Shown: positions 18,462-27,992 of the stretch, piece after piece
Layout: each line of letters starts with the position of its first letter
Numbering within the stretch: position 1 is the first letter of the stretch
From: Desulfosporosinus metallidurans
GTDB taxonomy: Bacteria; Bacillota; Desulfitobacteriia; Desulfitobacteriales; Desulfitobacteriaceae
Direction of reading: 5' to 3'
DNA: 54,393 bases
NCBI RefSeq assembly: GCF_001936615.1
Contig: NZ_MLBF01000033.1
Span: 1 to 54,393, forward strand
The notes under the pieces: model-generated
What the model was told of the DNA's origin: nothing
Database searches by the model: none
Seen by the model: only the letters and a program-made list of their open reading frames with translations
Translations under genes and position numbers: made by a program

Positions 18462-19889
18462 ATGGAAAAGATTGATTACAAATGGATAGCCCTTTCTTGT
18501 ACAACCCTTGGTGCTCTTTTTTCCGTACTCAGTGGCAGCACACTGATCATTGCGCTCCCGGTAATTATGAAGGATTTACATGCAAGCATGACCGTAATAA
18601 CCTGGACGATCATGGGATATATGTTGGTAATGACTATCCTAGTGCCTTCAGTTGGAAGAATGGCAGATATGTATGGCAGAAAGAAGCTTTATGTCAGTGG
18701 ATTTGCCTTATTTACGATTGCTTCCCTTTTAAGTGGCTTGGCTCAGTCTGGTACGCAGCTTTTAATTTTTAGACTAGTACAGGCCATCGGAGGTGCTCTA
18801 ATGGTGGCCAACAGTACTGCCATAGTCGCTGACGCTTTCCCCAAGGAAGAACTTGGTAAGGCTTTGGGACTTAATATTATGGTTATCAGCATAGCGTCTG
18901 TGATTGGCCCTATCCTGGGGGGATTTCTGATGACCTTTGGCTGGAGAAGCATTTTCTATATTAACGTCCCTATTGGAATCATTGGCTCATTATGGTCATA
19001 CTTTAAACTTCGAGAGACTCATAAAATCCTTCGAAAACAAACCTTTGATTGGAAAGGTACCTTAAGCTTCTCCGCCGGAATCCTATTACTTTTAATGGCC
19101 TTATCTTTGGGTGCCTTTATGGGCTGGACGAATTCTTATGTCATTCTCTTATTTGCGGTTGCCATAATACTTTTGGTTTTGTTTGTGCGAATTGAAAATA
19201 AGACCGACCAGCCCATGCTGGATTTAAGGTTATTTAAAACACGGGTTATTGCCTTAGCCTACCTCAGTAACTTTCTCAATGGTTTAGCTAGAGGCGCAGT
19301 TACCTTTCTACTCATCTTCTTTTTTCAAGGGGTAAAAGGTATGGATCCTGTAGTTGCTGGAATTTTATTATCTCCCTTTGCCTTATCCATGATGATCGTT
19401 TCTCCGTTCAGCGGAGGGCTATCCGACCGTTATGGTGCCAGAGTTTTAAGTTCGTCTGGTCTGTTGGTATCGGCTGTGGGGCTAGGGGGATTAATGATGA
19501 TCAACGCTAAGACATCCACTCCTGAATTAATCCTATGGATGCTCATCATGGGTTTTGGTTCGGGAATGTTCTTCTCGCCCAATACTAGTTCCATCATGGG
19601 TTCGGTGCCGCCTGACAAACGGGGTATCGCCGCGGGGGTGAACACGATGATGAGTAATGCCGGAATGGTACTCAGCATAGCACTTTCTATGGCAATTATT
19701 TCCTCGAGTATATCTCCCGCTGCAATGCAGGCATTATTTATTGGTACTCAGGTTGGTTCAAACGGTATAGCGATTAATGAGTTTGTTTCAGGTCTCAGAA
19801 CAGCCTTTTCCATCTCTTTTGCCTTTAGCCTGCTGGGAGCCTTAATGTCCTATTTAAGAGGACCTAAACCAAACTGGGAGATAGAATAA
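18462..19889 (+). CDS. MFS drug/solute exporter, DHA2 (EmrB/QacA-like) family
   Basis: 14-helix proton-driven exporter, about 475 residues. Family motifs include the start WIALSCTTLGALFSVLSGST, motif A (GRMADMYGRKKLY) between helices 2 and 3 and the motif C-like VIGPILGGF in helix 5. A second A-like loop is GGLSDRYGARVLS. The open frame starts further upstream, but GGAGG at 18446-18450 fits the ATG at 18462. A perfect inverted repeat upstream suggests local control. Substrate unknown. Confidence 0.87.
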   Translation: MEKIDYKWIALSCTTLGALFSVLSGSTLIIALPVIMKDLHASMTVITWTIMGYMLVMTILVPSVGRMADMYGRKKLYVSGFALFTIASLLSGLAQSGTQLLIFRLVQAIGGALMVANSTAIVADAFPKEELGKALGLNIMVISIASVIGPILGGFLMTFGWRSIFYINVPIGIIGSLWSYFKLRETHKILRKQTFDWKGTLSFSAGILLLLMALSLGAFMGWTNSYVILLFAVAIILLVLFVRIENKTDQPMLDLRLFKTRVIALAYLSNFLNGLARGAVTFLLIFFFQGVKGMDPVVAGILLSPFALSMMIVSPFSGGLSDRYGARVLSSSGLLVSAVGLGGLMMINAKTSTPELILWMLIMGFGSGMFFSPNTSSIMGSVPPDKRGIAAGVNTMMSNAGMVLSIALSMAIISSSISPAAMQALFIGTQVGSNGIAINEFVSGLRTAFSISFAFSLLGALMSYLRGPKPNWEIE

Positions 19890-19933
19890 TAGAATAACCC
19901 ATTAAGCAATTGGTTATTAAGGAGCTAATCAGG

Positions 19934-19970
19934 TGAGCCTTGCGTTCAACAGAACGTAGGGCTTTCTGTA
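19934..19970 (+). terminator. Probable terminator after the MFS gene
   Basis: AGCCTTGCGTTC pairs with GAACGTAGGGCT (with G-U pairs) around AACA, followed by TTCTGT. Confidence 0.55.
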
Positions 19971-20107
19971 TTTTCGGTAGAAATCAACAGAAAGAGAGAA
20001 GTGGAAATGATTGATTACTTAAGCAAGTTAATCAGCAAAGAATATGCTTTTAGCTAGATATCAGATGAAGTCCTATGATATACTTTTGTATGCCTTACTC
20101 CAAGATA

Positions 20108-20770
20108 GGGGAAATTTTGAGGAACATTAGTTTCACCGTCTACCCTGGACAAACCGTGGCTTTTGTTGGACATCGCCAATCTCCTCATACGCTTCTATCC
20201 ACTTACTAGGGGAGAAATCCTTATTGACGGAGTATCTTTGTCTGAATTTTCCGCGGCAGAGTTGCGCTCCAAGGTGGGACTTGTGGCTCAAGATCCGTTT
20301 TTATTCGTAGGAGATATCACCAAAAATATTGCACTCTCTAGGTCAACCGTGAGCGAAGAAGACGTGTTAGAAGCGGCATCGTTAGTACAGGCAGGTGAAT
20401 TTATTGAAATGCTCCGCAAGGATTCGAGGAACCGATCGGAGAGCGCGGTGCTACTTTATCGAGTGGTCAGCGTCAACTCATTTGTTTCGCCCGAACTATG
20501 GCGGGAAAACCGAAAATCCTTGTTTTGGATGAAACAACTGCCAACGTTGATACGGAAACAGAAGAAGCGATTCAAACGGCCTTAGGGAAAATGCGCAAGG
20601 GACGAACGACAATTGCCATTGCTCATCGACTTTCAACAATAAAGGATGCTAACCTTATCTTAGTCCTCCACAACGGAAAGATTGTCGAACGAGGTACTCA
20701 TACTGAACTTCTGGTCAAAGAAGGGTTATATCACAAAATGTTCACGATGCAGCAGGGAACTATGGGGTAA
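20108..20770 (+). pseudogene. Remnant of an ABC exporter ATPase domain (MDR type)
   Basis: Nucleotide-binding domain of a fused ABC exporter, broken in three places. 20108-20175 reads EILRNISFTVYPGQTVAFVG, then the Walker A motif is missing and the frame changes. From about 20170 it continues LLIRFYPLTRGEILIDGVSL and LVAQDPFLFVGDITKNIALS. Near 20425-20490 the frame shifts again across the signature region. From 20498 it reads KPKILVLDETTANVDTETEE and IAIAHRLSTIKDANLILVL to the stop at 20770. No intact membrane domain precedes it. With Walker A deleted it cannot hydrolyse ATP. 19990-20107 holds nothing recognisable beyond a possible short fragment. Confidence 0.8.
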
Positions 20771-20787
20771 AGAATCGAGGTGTACGT

Positions 20788-22803
20788 ATGGAGGCGACCA
20801 GACAGTTATATTGGAATAGTCACGGAAAGGGCTTAATGTATGTTTTCGCCCTAATTTCAGTCATAATCTTTACAAGAGGGTGTTATAAAAAGATTTGGGG
20901 TTGGCAACAAGGCCGCACGATCAACTATGATCACTTAGGTTTGAGATTTAAAATGTTCTTTTCAGCCTTAATCAAGCATGATCAAGGAATTTTCAGGGGG
21001 ACTTTCCGCCGCATCATGCATTTGGGAGTTTTTTATGGGTTTGTAATCTTGACGATTGGAACGTCAGTCATAGCTATTCAGGATCATTTTGGCATTCCAC
21101 TTTTTTATGGAAATAAGTATTTGATCCTTAGCTTGTTAATGGATTTATTTGGACTAATGGCCATGATTGGAATTGGAATGGCCGCCTATAAGCGTTATAT
21201 TGATAAACCGGACCATGAGGATTACACCTTAGATGACGCAGTTTTACTCATCCTCATTTTTTTAATCCTTTTTACGGGTTTTGTATTGGAAGGTTTACGG
21301 ATTTACTCAACCCAAGATCCTTGGGCATGGTGGTCACCGGTCGGTCTGCTTTTCTCCGAAGTTGTTAGCATCACAGGCTTGTCTCTTAGATCAAGCCTAT
21401 CTGTTCATGCAGCATTATGGTATATCCATATGCTGTTGGCCTTCGGATTTATTGCCTATATTCCTTATTCAAAATTGTTTCATATGTTTGCTTCTTCGAT
21501 AAACATCTTCTTAAGACCGTTCTCCCCAATAGGTGGATTGACCCCAGTTGATATAACTTCTCAAGAAGTAGAGAACATTGGCGCGGCACGTCTCGAAGAG
21601 TTTAGCAAAAAACAGCTTCTCGAATTAGATGCTTGCATTTCCTGCGGAAGGTGTCAGAAAGGTTGTCCGGCATATATAAGTGGTACTCCATTATCCCCTA
21701 GAGTGGTGGTTCAAGATCTAAAAAGGCATTCAATCAAAAAGGCGTCGTTTTTTAGAAACCGAGGGGAGACGTTTAATCACGTTATCCCAGGTAACGTAAT
21801 TTCTAAAGAGACGCTATGGTCTTGTACAACGTGTGGACTCTGCGAGGACAAATGCCCCATTTATATCGAGCATATTAAACGTATCGTGGATATGCGAAGA
21901 AGTCTAAGCACCGAAAGTACGGACTATCCACCTGAGCTTCAGAAGGTCTTTAAATCTATCTCAGAAGTTGGAAATCCGTGGGGGATACGTTTAGCTGCTT
22001 CAGATGGTTTAGATGGTTCAAATAGTCCGTCATATTGGACCAAAGAGTTGCAAGTTCCTCTTCTTAGTGTGAAAAAAAAGACGAACATCCTCTATTGGCT
22101 GGGATGTTTCGGTTCTTATGAATCTAGGAATCAGAAGGTCTCCCAGACGATGTTTAAGATCTTTGAAAAAGCAGGTGTTGATTATGCCGTATTGGGAAGA
22201 GAAGAAAAATGCTGTGGAGATTCCGTTAGGCGCCTAGGAAACGAAAAACTCTTTCAACAGTTAGCAAGAGAAACTATCCGAAATTTAGACCGCTATAGCT
22301 TTAAGACCATCGTGACTCATTGTCCCCATTGTTATAATATGCTTCAAAACGACTACCCTCAATTTGGAGGGCATTATCATGTAATGCATCATTCCGAGTA
22401 TCTTTTAGAACTTATTGCATCCGGTAAACTAATACTAAAGGGTGCAAAGGCTAATAGCCGTAAAGTAACCTTTCACGATCCTTGCTATTTGGGGAGATAT
22501 AACTCTATTTACGAGGCACCCAGAGAAGTTTTGACTTCGATTCCAGGACTAGAATTAGTGGAGATGAAAAACAATCGATCAAGAGCCTTTTGCTGTGGAG
22601 CTGGAGGGGGCCGAATTTGGTTAGACGATTTTAAGGAGCAAAGAATTAGTAAACTACTCGTCAAAAAGGCTCTCAGAACGGAGCCGGATATTTTGGCTAG
22701 CGCCTGCTCTATGTGTTTAACTACATTGACCGCTGCAGTTAGGAGTATGGATGCTAATATGCAAAGCCAAGACATTGCCGAAATTGTTTACGAGGCTCTC
22801 TAA
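20788..22803 (+). CDS. HdrDE-like membrane-bound Fe-S oxidoreductase (NarI-like cytochrome b domain fused to HdrD-like domain)
   Basis: 671 residues. The N-terminus (about 1-250) has five or six membrane helices with spaced histidines, a NarI/HdrE-like heme b domain. It is followed by two 4Fe-4S motifs (CISCGRCQKGCPA and CTTCGLCEDKCPI) and then two cysteine-rich CCG-type modules (WLGCFGSYESRNQ with REEKCCGDS; HDPCYLGRY with FCCGAGGG). This is the architecture of HdrDE/DsrMK-like proteins that pass electrons between membrane quinones and a cytoplasmic thiol or flavoprotein partner. The ATG follows GAGGTGTACGT. No partner (EtfAB, dehydrogenase) is adjacent, so the partner is unknown. Confidence 0.85.
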   Translation: MEATRQLYWNSHGKGLMYVFALISVIIFTRGCYKKIWGWQQGRTINYDHLGLRFKMFFSALIKHDQGIFRGTFRRIMHLGVFYGFVILTIGTSVIAIQDHFGIPLFYGNKYLILSLLMDLFGLMAMIGIGMAAYKRYIDKPDHEDYTLDDAVLLILIFLILFTGFVLEGLRIYSTQDPWAWWSPVGLLFSEVVSITGLSLRSSLSVHAALWYIHMLLAFGFIAYIPYSKLFHMFASSINIFLRPFSPIGGLTPVDITSQEVENIGAARLEEFSKKQLLELDACISCGRCQKGCPAYISGTPLSPRVVVQDLKRHSIKKASFFRNRGETFNHVIPGNVISKETLWSCTTCGLCEDKCPIYIEHIKRIVDMRRSLSTESTDYPPELQKVFKSISEVGNPWGIRLAASDGLDGSNSPSYWTKELQVPLLSVKKKTNILYWLGCFGSYESRNQKVSQTMFKIFEKAGVDYAVLGREEKCCGDSVRRLGNEKLFQQLARETIRNLDRYSFKTIVTHCPHCYNMLQNDYPQFGGHYHVMHHSEYLLELIASGKLILKGAKANSRKVTFHDPCYLGRYNSIYEAPREVLTSIPGLELVEMKNNRSRAFCCGAGGGRIWLDDFKEQRISKLLVKKALRTEPDILASACSMCLTTLTAAVRSMDANMQSQDIAEIVYEAL

Positions 22804-22810
22804 CCATAAT

Positions 22811-22999
22811 TCAATCGGAATCTAATGGGACGACAAACCAGGCGACTAGATAGGCTAAAAATCCAGTTCCTGCCACAAAGATTAAAAGAATTGTTGCAAT
22901 CCGGACTAGGCTGGGATCAAGGTTTAAGTACTCTGCTAATCCTCCGCAGACCCCTCCGACTTGTTTATCTTGACTAGATCGATACAAACGTTTCTTCAT
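22811..22999 (-). CDS. PspC domain protein
   Basis: 62-residue membrane protein consisting of one PspC domain: RLYRSSQDKQVGGVCGGLAE then YLNLDPSLVRIATILLIF and a second hydrophobic stretch, LAYLVAWFVVPLD. Small stand-alone PspC proteins are common in Firmicutes and are linked to envelope stress. Its upstream region was hit by an insertion sequence within about 70 bases of the start. Confidence 0.85.
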   Translation of the reverse strand: MKKRLYRSSQDKQVGGVCGGLAEYLNLDPSLVRIATILLIFVAGTGFLAYLVAWFVVPLDSD

Positions 23000-23056
23000 A
23001 ACATTCCCTATCTCTCAGTTTCTCAGCCTATTAACAAGTTGACACTTTCGGCTGTT

Positions 23057-23062
23057 ATTATA
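23057..23062 (-). promoter_or_regulatory. Likely -10 element of pspC, at an insertion-sequence junction
   Basis: On the minus strand the motif TATAAT lies 57 bases before the PspC start. It overlaps the target duplication ATAGTTA (23060-23066), so the -10 was regenerated while whatever lay upstream was displaced by the insertion sequence. Confidence 0.4.
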
Positions 23063-23066
23063 GTTA

Positions 23067-24695
23067 CTCAAGAGTTCAAAGTTCTCTCCAAAAAATCCCA
23101 TAGAAATTAGCCAAATAAGCCTAGATAACGATATTAGGCACGTATCTTTTCAGACATATCAAATTCCAGCCGTTGATAATCTTGGATTTTCGACAAAGTC
23201 GCATAATAACTGAGATTGCGAAAATTCCAAGACAACTCCTGCTGGATCACCGAACGAACGGTTTCTACCGATGGAAGCGCTGAGGATCGGGTTCGGAGCC
23301 AGCCCGAGAATTTTTGCCAGACTAAGGTTGGAAACGTTAGAGAAACGATTGTCAAGATTCCCATGGCCATGCAACTTAAAAACGTGTACACTTCGATGGC
23401 TCTTGTGGTCGCTAGGATCCTTTCTTTATCGGTTAATTTTTTTACAACGGAAAGATCGGTTTTTGTTTTAAGACGTGATAGTTTCGGCAGCGCTTTTGTC
23501 CAAAAATGATAACCAAAACTACCGATGACATGTTTTAACATTTTGAAAGAAACTTCAATCTTAAATCGGTAACTGTAGGCTAGAATAATTTGTTGTGGCT
23601 GCAGAGTCCGATCCGAACACATCAAAATCATCATTTTTTCACCAGTTTTCACCAAAACAAAGCGCACTTTGCGGCCAATCGGTTTCCATAAAAGATCCAG
23701 GCAGAGATACTGTACTGTTTCATTCTTCCCATAGAGGTTGATAGAGAGGGTTTGAAACGTTTCTAGACAATCTTGAAAGAGATTTTTAAACACAACCTTT
23801 TCGCCATAGATACGGGGGCGTCCTTTCCCTCGTTTTTCAGGTTTTTGGGGTTCTTTAAAGGCCACCGTATTGGATTTTGCTCTCATGATTAGAGTGATTA
23901 ACTTGGAAGAGTGTTCTTGATTGATAGCCTCGGCCGCATTAAAGGAAGTTACACTGGGGAAATAGGCATCTAATAGGACGATTATTTTTTCTGAAGTAAC
24001 GTTGACATACCGTCCAGCCATCTGAATTATTTTTCCAATGCTGTTTTCTTTCGGTGTCTCAGAGGTTGTTTGTTCGGAGGAATCATGGTTTAAAGCGTTT
24101 ATTTCATCAATGCCATCGTGAAGATCAATATCCAAAGGAACGCACTGAGTCGTTGGTCCTTCGGCCAAAATGCCTATCATGCCAAACTGGTGACCAAAGA
24201 TGTATTCTGCTTTCCCCACATTTCCAGAATCCTGATGCAGTTTTTTTACACCGGGCATGTACCGAGCTTCCTTACCCACTTTGATGTGGTCTCCGATTAT
24301 AATAGTTCGTCTATCAATCTTCACAGGTTTTATGTATTGCTGAACAACGTTCACCCATTGGCGTTTGATATCCCCTAAATTAAAGGCCGGCGATCGGAAA
24401 AAGTAGATCATGGATTCATAATGACAAGAGTCCAGATGTAAGCAACCCACAATAGAAGAGACTCCTCTTAGATTTGTTCGCACTAACATCCCGACGATGA
24501 TGACGACAAACCAAGAAAAGGTTTCCTTTCGCTTGAAGCAACATTGAAATCGTTGTAAAATGGTATCGATAAGCTTGAGCATATGTCGTCGTCCCCTTTG
24601 TTTTTTGAGTGAGAACAATAAACTATCAGGGCGACGACAATAAATCAAGCTTATTTTTATTTGGTTAGATTTGGGTGTAACTTTGAACTCTTGAG
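23067..24695 (-). mobile_element. Complete insertion sequence, IS4-superfamily-like, with terminal repeats and target duplication
   Basis: Terminal inverted repeats CTCAAGAGTTCAAAGTT at 23067-23083 and its exact complement at 24679-24695 (17 of 17). The element is 1,629 bp. It is flanked by direct repeats ATAGTTA at 23060-23066 and 24696-24702, a 7-bp target-site duplication. One transposase gene fills it. Perfect repeats and an intact duplication suggest recent movement. Confidence 0.88.
23134..24582 (-). CDS. DDE transposase of the insertion sequence
   Basis: About 482 residues from the minus-strand ATG at 24582, which has AAAGGGG about ten bases upstream (the frame is open back to 24648). 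The protein begins MLKLIDTILQRFQCCF. A DDE-type catalytic core is suggested by IIIGDHIKVGKEARYMPG early, KIIVLLDAYFPS in the middle, and a late region YSYRFKIEVSFKMLKHVIGS that matches the Y-x2-R-x3-E-x6-K signature of IS4-type transposases. It appears full length, so the element may still be active. Confidence 0.82.
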   Translation of the reverse strand: MLKLIDTILQRFQCCFKRKETFSWFVVIIVGMLVRTNLRGVSSIVGCLHLDSCHYESMIYFFRSPAFNLGDIKRQWVNVVQQYIKPVKIDRRTIIIGDHIKVGKEARYMPGVKKLHQDSGNVGKAEYIFGHQFGMIGILAEGPTTQCVPLDIDLHDGIDEINALNHDSSEQTTSETPKENSIGKIIQMAGRYVNVTSEKIIVLLDAYFPSVTSFNAAEAINQEHSSKLITLIMRAKSNTVAFKEPQKPEKRGKGRPRIYGEKVVFKNLFQDCLETFQTLSINLYGKNETVQYLCLDLLWKPIGRKVRFVLVKTGEKMMILMCSDRTLQPQQIILAYSYRFKIEVSFKMLKHVIGSFGYHFWTKALPKLSRLKTKTDLSVVKKLTDKERILATTRAIEVYTFLSCMAMGILTIVSLTFPTLVWQKFSGWLRTRSSALPSVETVRSVIQQELSWNFRNLSYYATLSKIQDYQRLEFDMSEKIRA

Positions 24696-24790
24696 ATAGT
24701 TACACTCTTAATACGTTTGAAATGATGAGATGTTACATTAACTCAGAAAGAAATTTAACAATAGATGCAATCGACCGAGTCCCTACAACA

Positions 24791-24832
24791 AAAGAGGCTG
24801 TCTAAAAATGGAAATTTTTAGACAGCCTCTTT
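24791..24832 (+). terminator. Long hairpin, terminator-like
   Basis: A stem of about 18 bp starting AAAGAGGCTGTCTAAAAAT (24791-24809) and returning to CTCTTT at 24832, with a 4-5 base loop. It lies between the insertion sequence and the glycogen locus. The AGAGGCTGTC start also resembles ends of some insertion sequences, so it could be a remnant. 24703-24790 holds nothing else recognised. Confidence 0.55.
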
Positions 24833-24977
24833 ATAAATTTGATTTACACATAAGTCCAAGGATTTCGTTGCACAAGCAGAAACTACTATTGATAAATTTA
24901 CGCCATATGGAAGAACAATCCATATGGTGGAAGAATATATAAAGTAAGATTAGAAACATAAAAGAGGTTGTGATTAT

Positions 24978-25470
24978 ATGCCTAACGACAGTTATCTTAT
25001 GCAAGAAGAAGCATACCTTTTTAATATTGGAGAAATGTACCACAGCTACTTGAAGCTTGGCGCACATATCATAGAATATGATGCTATTCGGGGGACGAAT
25101 TTTGCAGTCTGGGTGCCTGAGGTGCTGAATGTATATCTTTGGATATGGACTCTCTTTGTGCCAGTGGTTCTTGAAAAACAGTTATATAAATATGAAATAC
25201 TAAGGACGAAAAAGTGTTTCTGAAATCTTAATTATATTGATTAACTTTCAGCTAACTGGCTATGAGAATTTTCGTCTAGGAGTTCCAAACAGGGGAATCT
25301 ATCAAGAATTATTGAATTCTGATCAAGAAATTTATGGGGCGGGGAGCAAGTCAACCGCTCGTGCCTTTTGACCGAGGAGGTTCCTTGGCATGGTCAACCC
25401 TTCTCTCTGACGATTAAAGTGGCACCCTTAGCTATGATTATCTTAAAAGCTTGGTTGAATAGTAAGATAT
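24978..25470 (+). pseudogene. glgB: Glycogen branching enzyme with a large internal deletion
   Basis: The 1,4-alpha-glucan branching enzyme is reduced to its two ends. From the ATG at 24978 the N-terminal carbohydrate-binding domain is readable (AYLFNIGEMYHSYLKLGAHI, GTNFAVWVPEV, then LFVPVVLEKQLYKYEIL after a small loss). The catalytic GH13 barrel, some 500 residues, is gone. From about 25237 the C-terminal beta domain is seen as NFQLTGYENFRLGVPNRGIY and QELLNSDQEIYG. After one frameshift near 25365 it continues LLTEEVPWHGQPFSLTIKV and APLAMIILKAW. No activity is possible. It is the first gene of the glycogen locus. Confidence 0.88.
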
Positions 25471-25486
25471 TGGAGGAAGAAACAAA

Positions 25487-27931
25487 ATGTTTTCAAATAA
25501 AGAAAGCTTTAAGCAAGCCTATCTGAAAAAATTAATGGAGGGAGAAGGGATTACCGCTGAAGAAGCAACCCACTGGGACAAATTTAGTGCCTTGGTCGGA
25601 TTGTTAAAAGAAAAAATGAGTTATCACAAGGCTATGAACACTATTTCTATCTCCCAGGGTAAACAAATATACTATTTTTCGCTGGAGTTTCTAATTGGTA
25701 AGCTTCTCCTCAATTATCTGGTTAATTTTAAAATAGAAGGTCTAGTTCGAGAAGGTTTATCCGAGTTGAACATTAATTTAGATGATCTTTTAGAACAAGA
25801 ATCAGACCCTGGTTTGGGTAATGGTGGATTAGGAAGATTAGCTGCATGTTTCCTCGACTCCATGGCGTTTTTGGGCATCGAGGGGCATGGGAATGGGATT
25901 CGTTATAAGTATGGCCTGTTTGAACAAAAGATTGTGTGTGGAAATCAGGTTGAAGTGGCAGATAACTGGCTAAAAAATGGGTATCCGTGGGAAATGCGCA
26001 AATATAATAAGGCAGTTATTGTGAAATTCAAAGGAAATGTGAGAGTAGAGTACCACGAGGGGGAGACAGTGTTTCATCATGAAAACTATGAGCAAGTACT
26101 GGCAGTACCCTATGATGTACCCATCATGAGCTATGATAATCCTATGTATATCAATAACTTAAGGCTATGGAGTGCTGAAGCAGTCTCAGGAGAGCTGGAC
26201 TTAACTAGTTTCAATCGGGGAGAATTTAACCAAGCGACAAGCTATAAATCTGAGGTCGAAGCGATTTCTTATATTCTTTATCCAGATGATAGCGGTCGTT
26301 CTGGGAGAGAGCTAAGGCTTAAGCAAGAATATTTCTTTGTAGCTGCTGGCTTAGGTTCAATCGTGAGGAGTTATAAAAAAAAGAATAATACATGTTCGTT
26401 GCAAGATTTCTCGCGACGGGTGGCTATTCATATTAATGATACTCATCCAGTTTTGTGTATTCCCGAACTAATGCGCATCTTAATTGATGAAGAAAGGATA
26501 GGATGGGATGAGGCTTGGAATATCACCGTCAACACCATTTCGTTTACAAATCACACAGTTTTGCCTGAAGCACTGGAAAAATGGCCTATTGATCTCGTCA
26601 AAAGCCTACTGCCCAGGATTTATATGATCATCGAGGAAATTGATCGTAGATTCAAGGAAGACTTAACGCGAAAATTTCTCGATGATCAGGAGGTGGTTCA
26701 TAACACTCAAATCTTCAGAGATGGGTATGTTTGGATGGCGAATTTAGCGATTATCGGAAGTTCTTCGGTCAATGGGGTTGCTAGACTTCATACTAAAATT
26801 CTTAAAAACGAGGTCTTCAAGGAATACTATCGGATATTTGGCTATAAATTTAGTAATAAAACAAATGGGGTCAATCACAGGAGATTTTTGTTAGCTGCAA
26901 ACCCAAAGATGTCTGGTCTGATCACGGAGGCTATTGGTCCGAATTGGAAAGAAGATGCTGAAGAACTCAAGAAACTTAAGAAGTTTAAAGATGATCACAG
27001 TTTTCTAGAGCAGATTGCCAAAGTAAAGTACGAAAATAAATGCCGTTTGGCTGAAAAAGTCAGATCGAAACAGGGGCTTGTCCTTGACCCTTCGTCGATT
27101 TTTGACGTTCAAGTGAAGAGGGTGCATGCCTATAAAAGGCAATTGCTCAATGTTTTAAAAATCATGCATTTATACAATCAGGCGATCGATGATCCTGAGT
27201 CGTTGACAGGTTCGCAGACCTTCATCTTCGGAGGAAAAGCCGCACCAGGCTATCATTATGCCAAAGTCGTGATCAAGCTGATCAATGCTCTCAGTCAAAA
27301 GATTGAGCAGGATCCGAACGTTAATCAGAAACTAAAGGTTGTCTTTATAGAGAATTTTAATGTATCCCAAGGGGAATTGATCTATCCAGCGGCTGACATT
27401 AGTGAACAAATATCGACTGCCAGTAAAGAAGCTTCAGGCACTGGAAATATGAAATTTATGATGAATGGTGCCCTTACTTTGGGGACCTTAGATGGTGCCA
27501 ACGTTGAAATTAACGAAGCTGTAGGTAAGGAAAATATCTTTATTTTTGGACTCAATGCCGATCAAGTTTTAGATTATACCCGTAATGGAGGGTATAAGCC
27601 CTGGGATGAATACCATGCCAACCCTGACATTAGAAGGTGTGTGGACCACTTAAGAAGTGGGTTTTTCGATAATCTGGGGGAAGAATTCAGAGTGTTATAT
27701 GATTCACTACTCATCTACAATGATGAATTTTTTGTCTTAAAAGATTTTCAATCCTATCTGGAAATGCATGCCAAGCTCCAAAAACTATATTTGAATCGAG
27801 ATGCCTGGAATCGAATTTCCCTAATCAATATCGCGGAATCAGGAATATTCTCTAGTGATCGGACTATTCGAGACTATGCAGATTGGATCTGGAAGATCCG
27901 ATACCGCACCGTCGCTAACCTCACTTTCTAA
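25487..27931 (+). CDS. glgP: Glycogen/starch phosphorylase
   Basis: Releases glucose-1-phosphate from alpha-1,4-glucan. 814 residues, normal for the family. The N-terminal domain carries ISQGKQIYYFSLEFLIGKLL and DPGLGNGGLGRLAACFLDS. The C-terminal domain carries DVQVKRVHAYKRQLLN, IFGGKAAPGYHYAK and the PLP-lysine region EASGTGNMKFMMNGALTLGT with DGANVEI. AGGAGGAAG precedes the ATG. It is intact, while the branching and ADP-glucose genes on either side are broken, so its substrate may be external glucan or residual polymer. Confidence 0.94.
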   Translation: MFSNKESFKQAYLKKLMEGEGITAEEATHWDKFSALVGLLKEKMSYHKAMNTISISQGKQIYYFSLEFLIGKLLLNYLVNFKIEGLVREGLSELNINLDDLLEQESDPGLGNGGLGRLAACFLDSMAFLGIEGHGNGIRYKYGLFEQKIVCGNQVEVADNWLKNGYPWEMRKYNKAVIVKFKGNVRVEYHEGETVFHHENYEQVLAVPYDVPIMSYDNPMYINNLRLWSAEAVSGELDLTSFNRGEFNQATSYKSEVEAISYILYPDDSGRSGRELRLKQEYFFVAAGLGSIVRSYKKKNNTCSLQDFSRRVAIHINDTHPVLCIPELMRILIDEERIGWDEAWNITVNTISFTNHTVLPEALEKWPIDLVKSLLPRIYMIIEEIDRRFKEDLTRKFLDDQEVVHNTQIFRDGYVWMANLAIIGSSSVNGVARLHTKILKNEVFKEYYRIFGYKFSNKTNGVNHRRFLLAANPKMSGLITEAIGPNWKEDAEELKKLKKFKDDHSFLEQIAKVKYENKCRLAEKVRSKQGLVLDPSSIFDVQVKRVHAYKRQLLNVLKIMHLYNQAIDDPESLTGSQTFIFGGKAAPGYHYAKVVIKLINALSQKIEQDPNVNQKLKVVFIENFNVSQGELIYPAADISEQISTASKEASGTGNMKFMMNGALTLGTLDGANVEINEAVGKENIFIFGLNADQVLDYTRNGGYKPWDEYHANPDIRRCVDHLRSGFFDNLGEEFRVLYDSLLIYNDEFFVLKDFQSYLEMHAKLQKLYLNRDAWNRISLINIAESGIFSSDRTIRDYADWIWKIRYRTVANLTF

Positions 27932-27992
27932 ATAAATGATTAAAGGAAATACAATTAAGGGCGGTTTTGAGATAAGAGGGAGGGGAGCATCT

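Noticed and set aside
24791..24832. Long hairpin as the end of another insertion sequence
   Set aside because: The start AGAGGCTGTC is IS-like, but no partner end, target duplication or transposase fragment was found; a terminator is sufficient.
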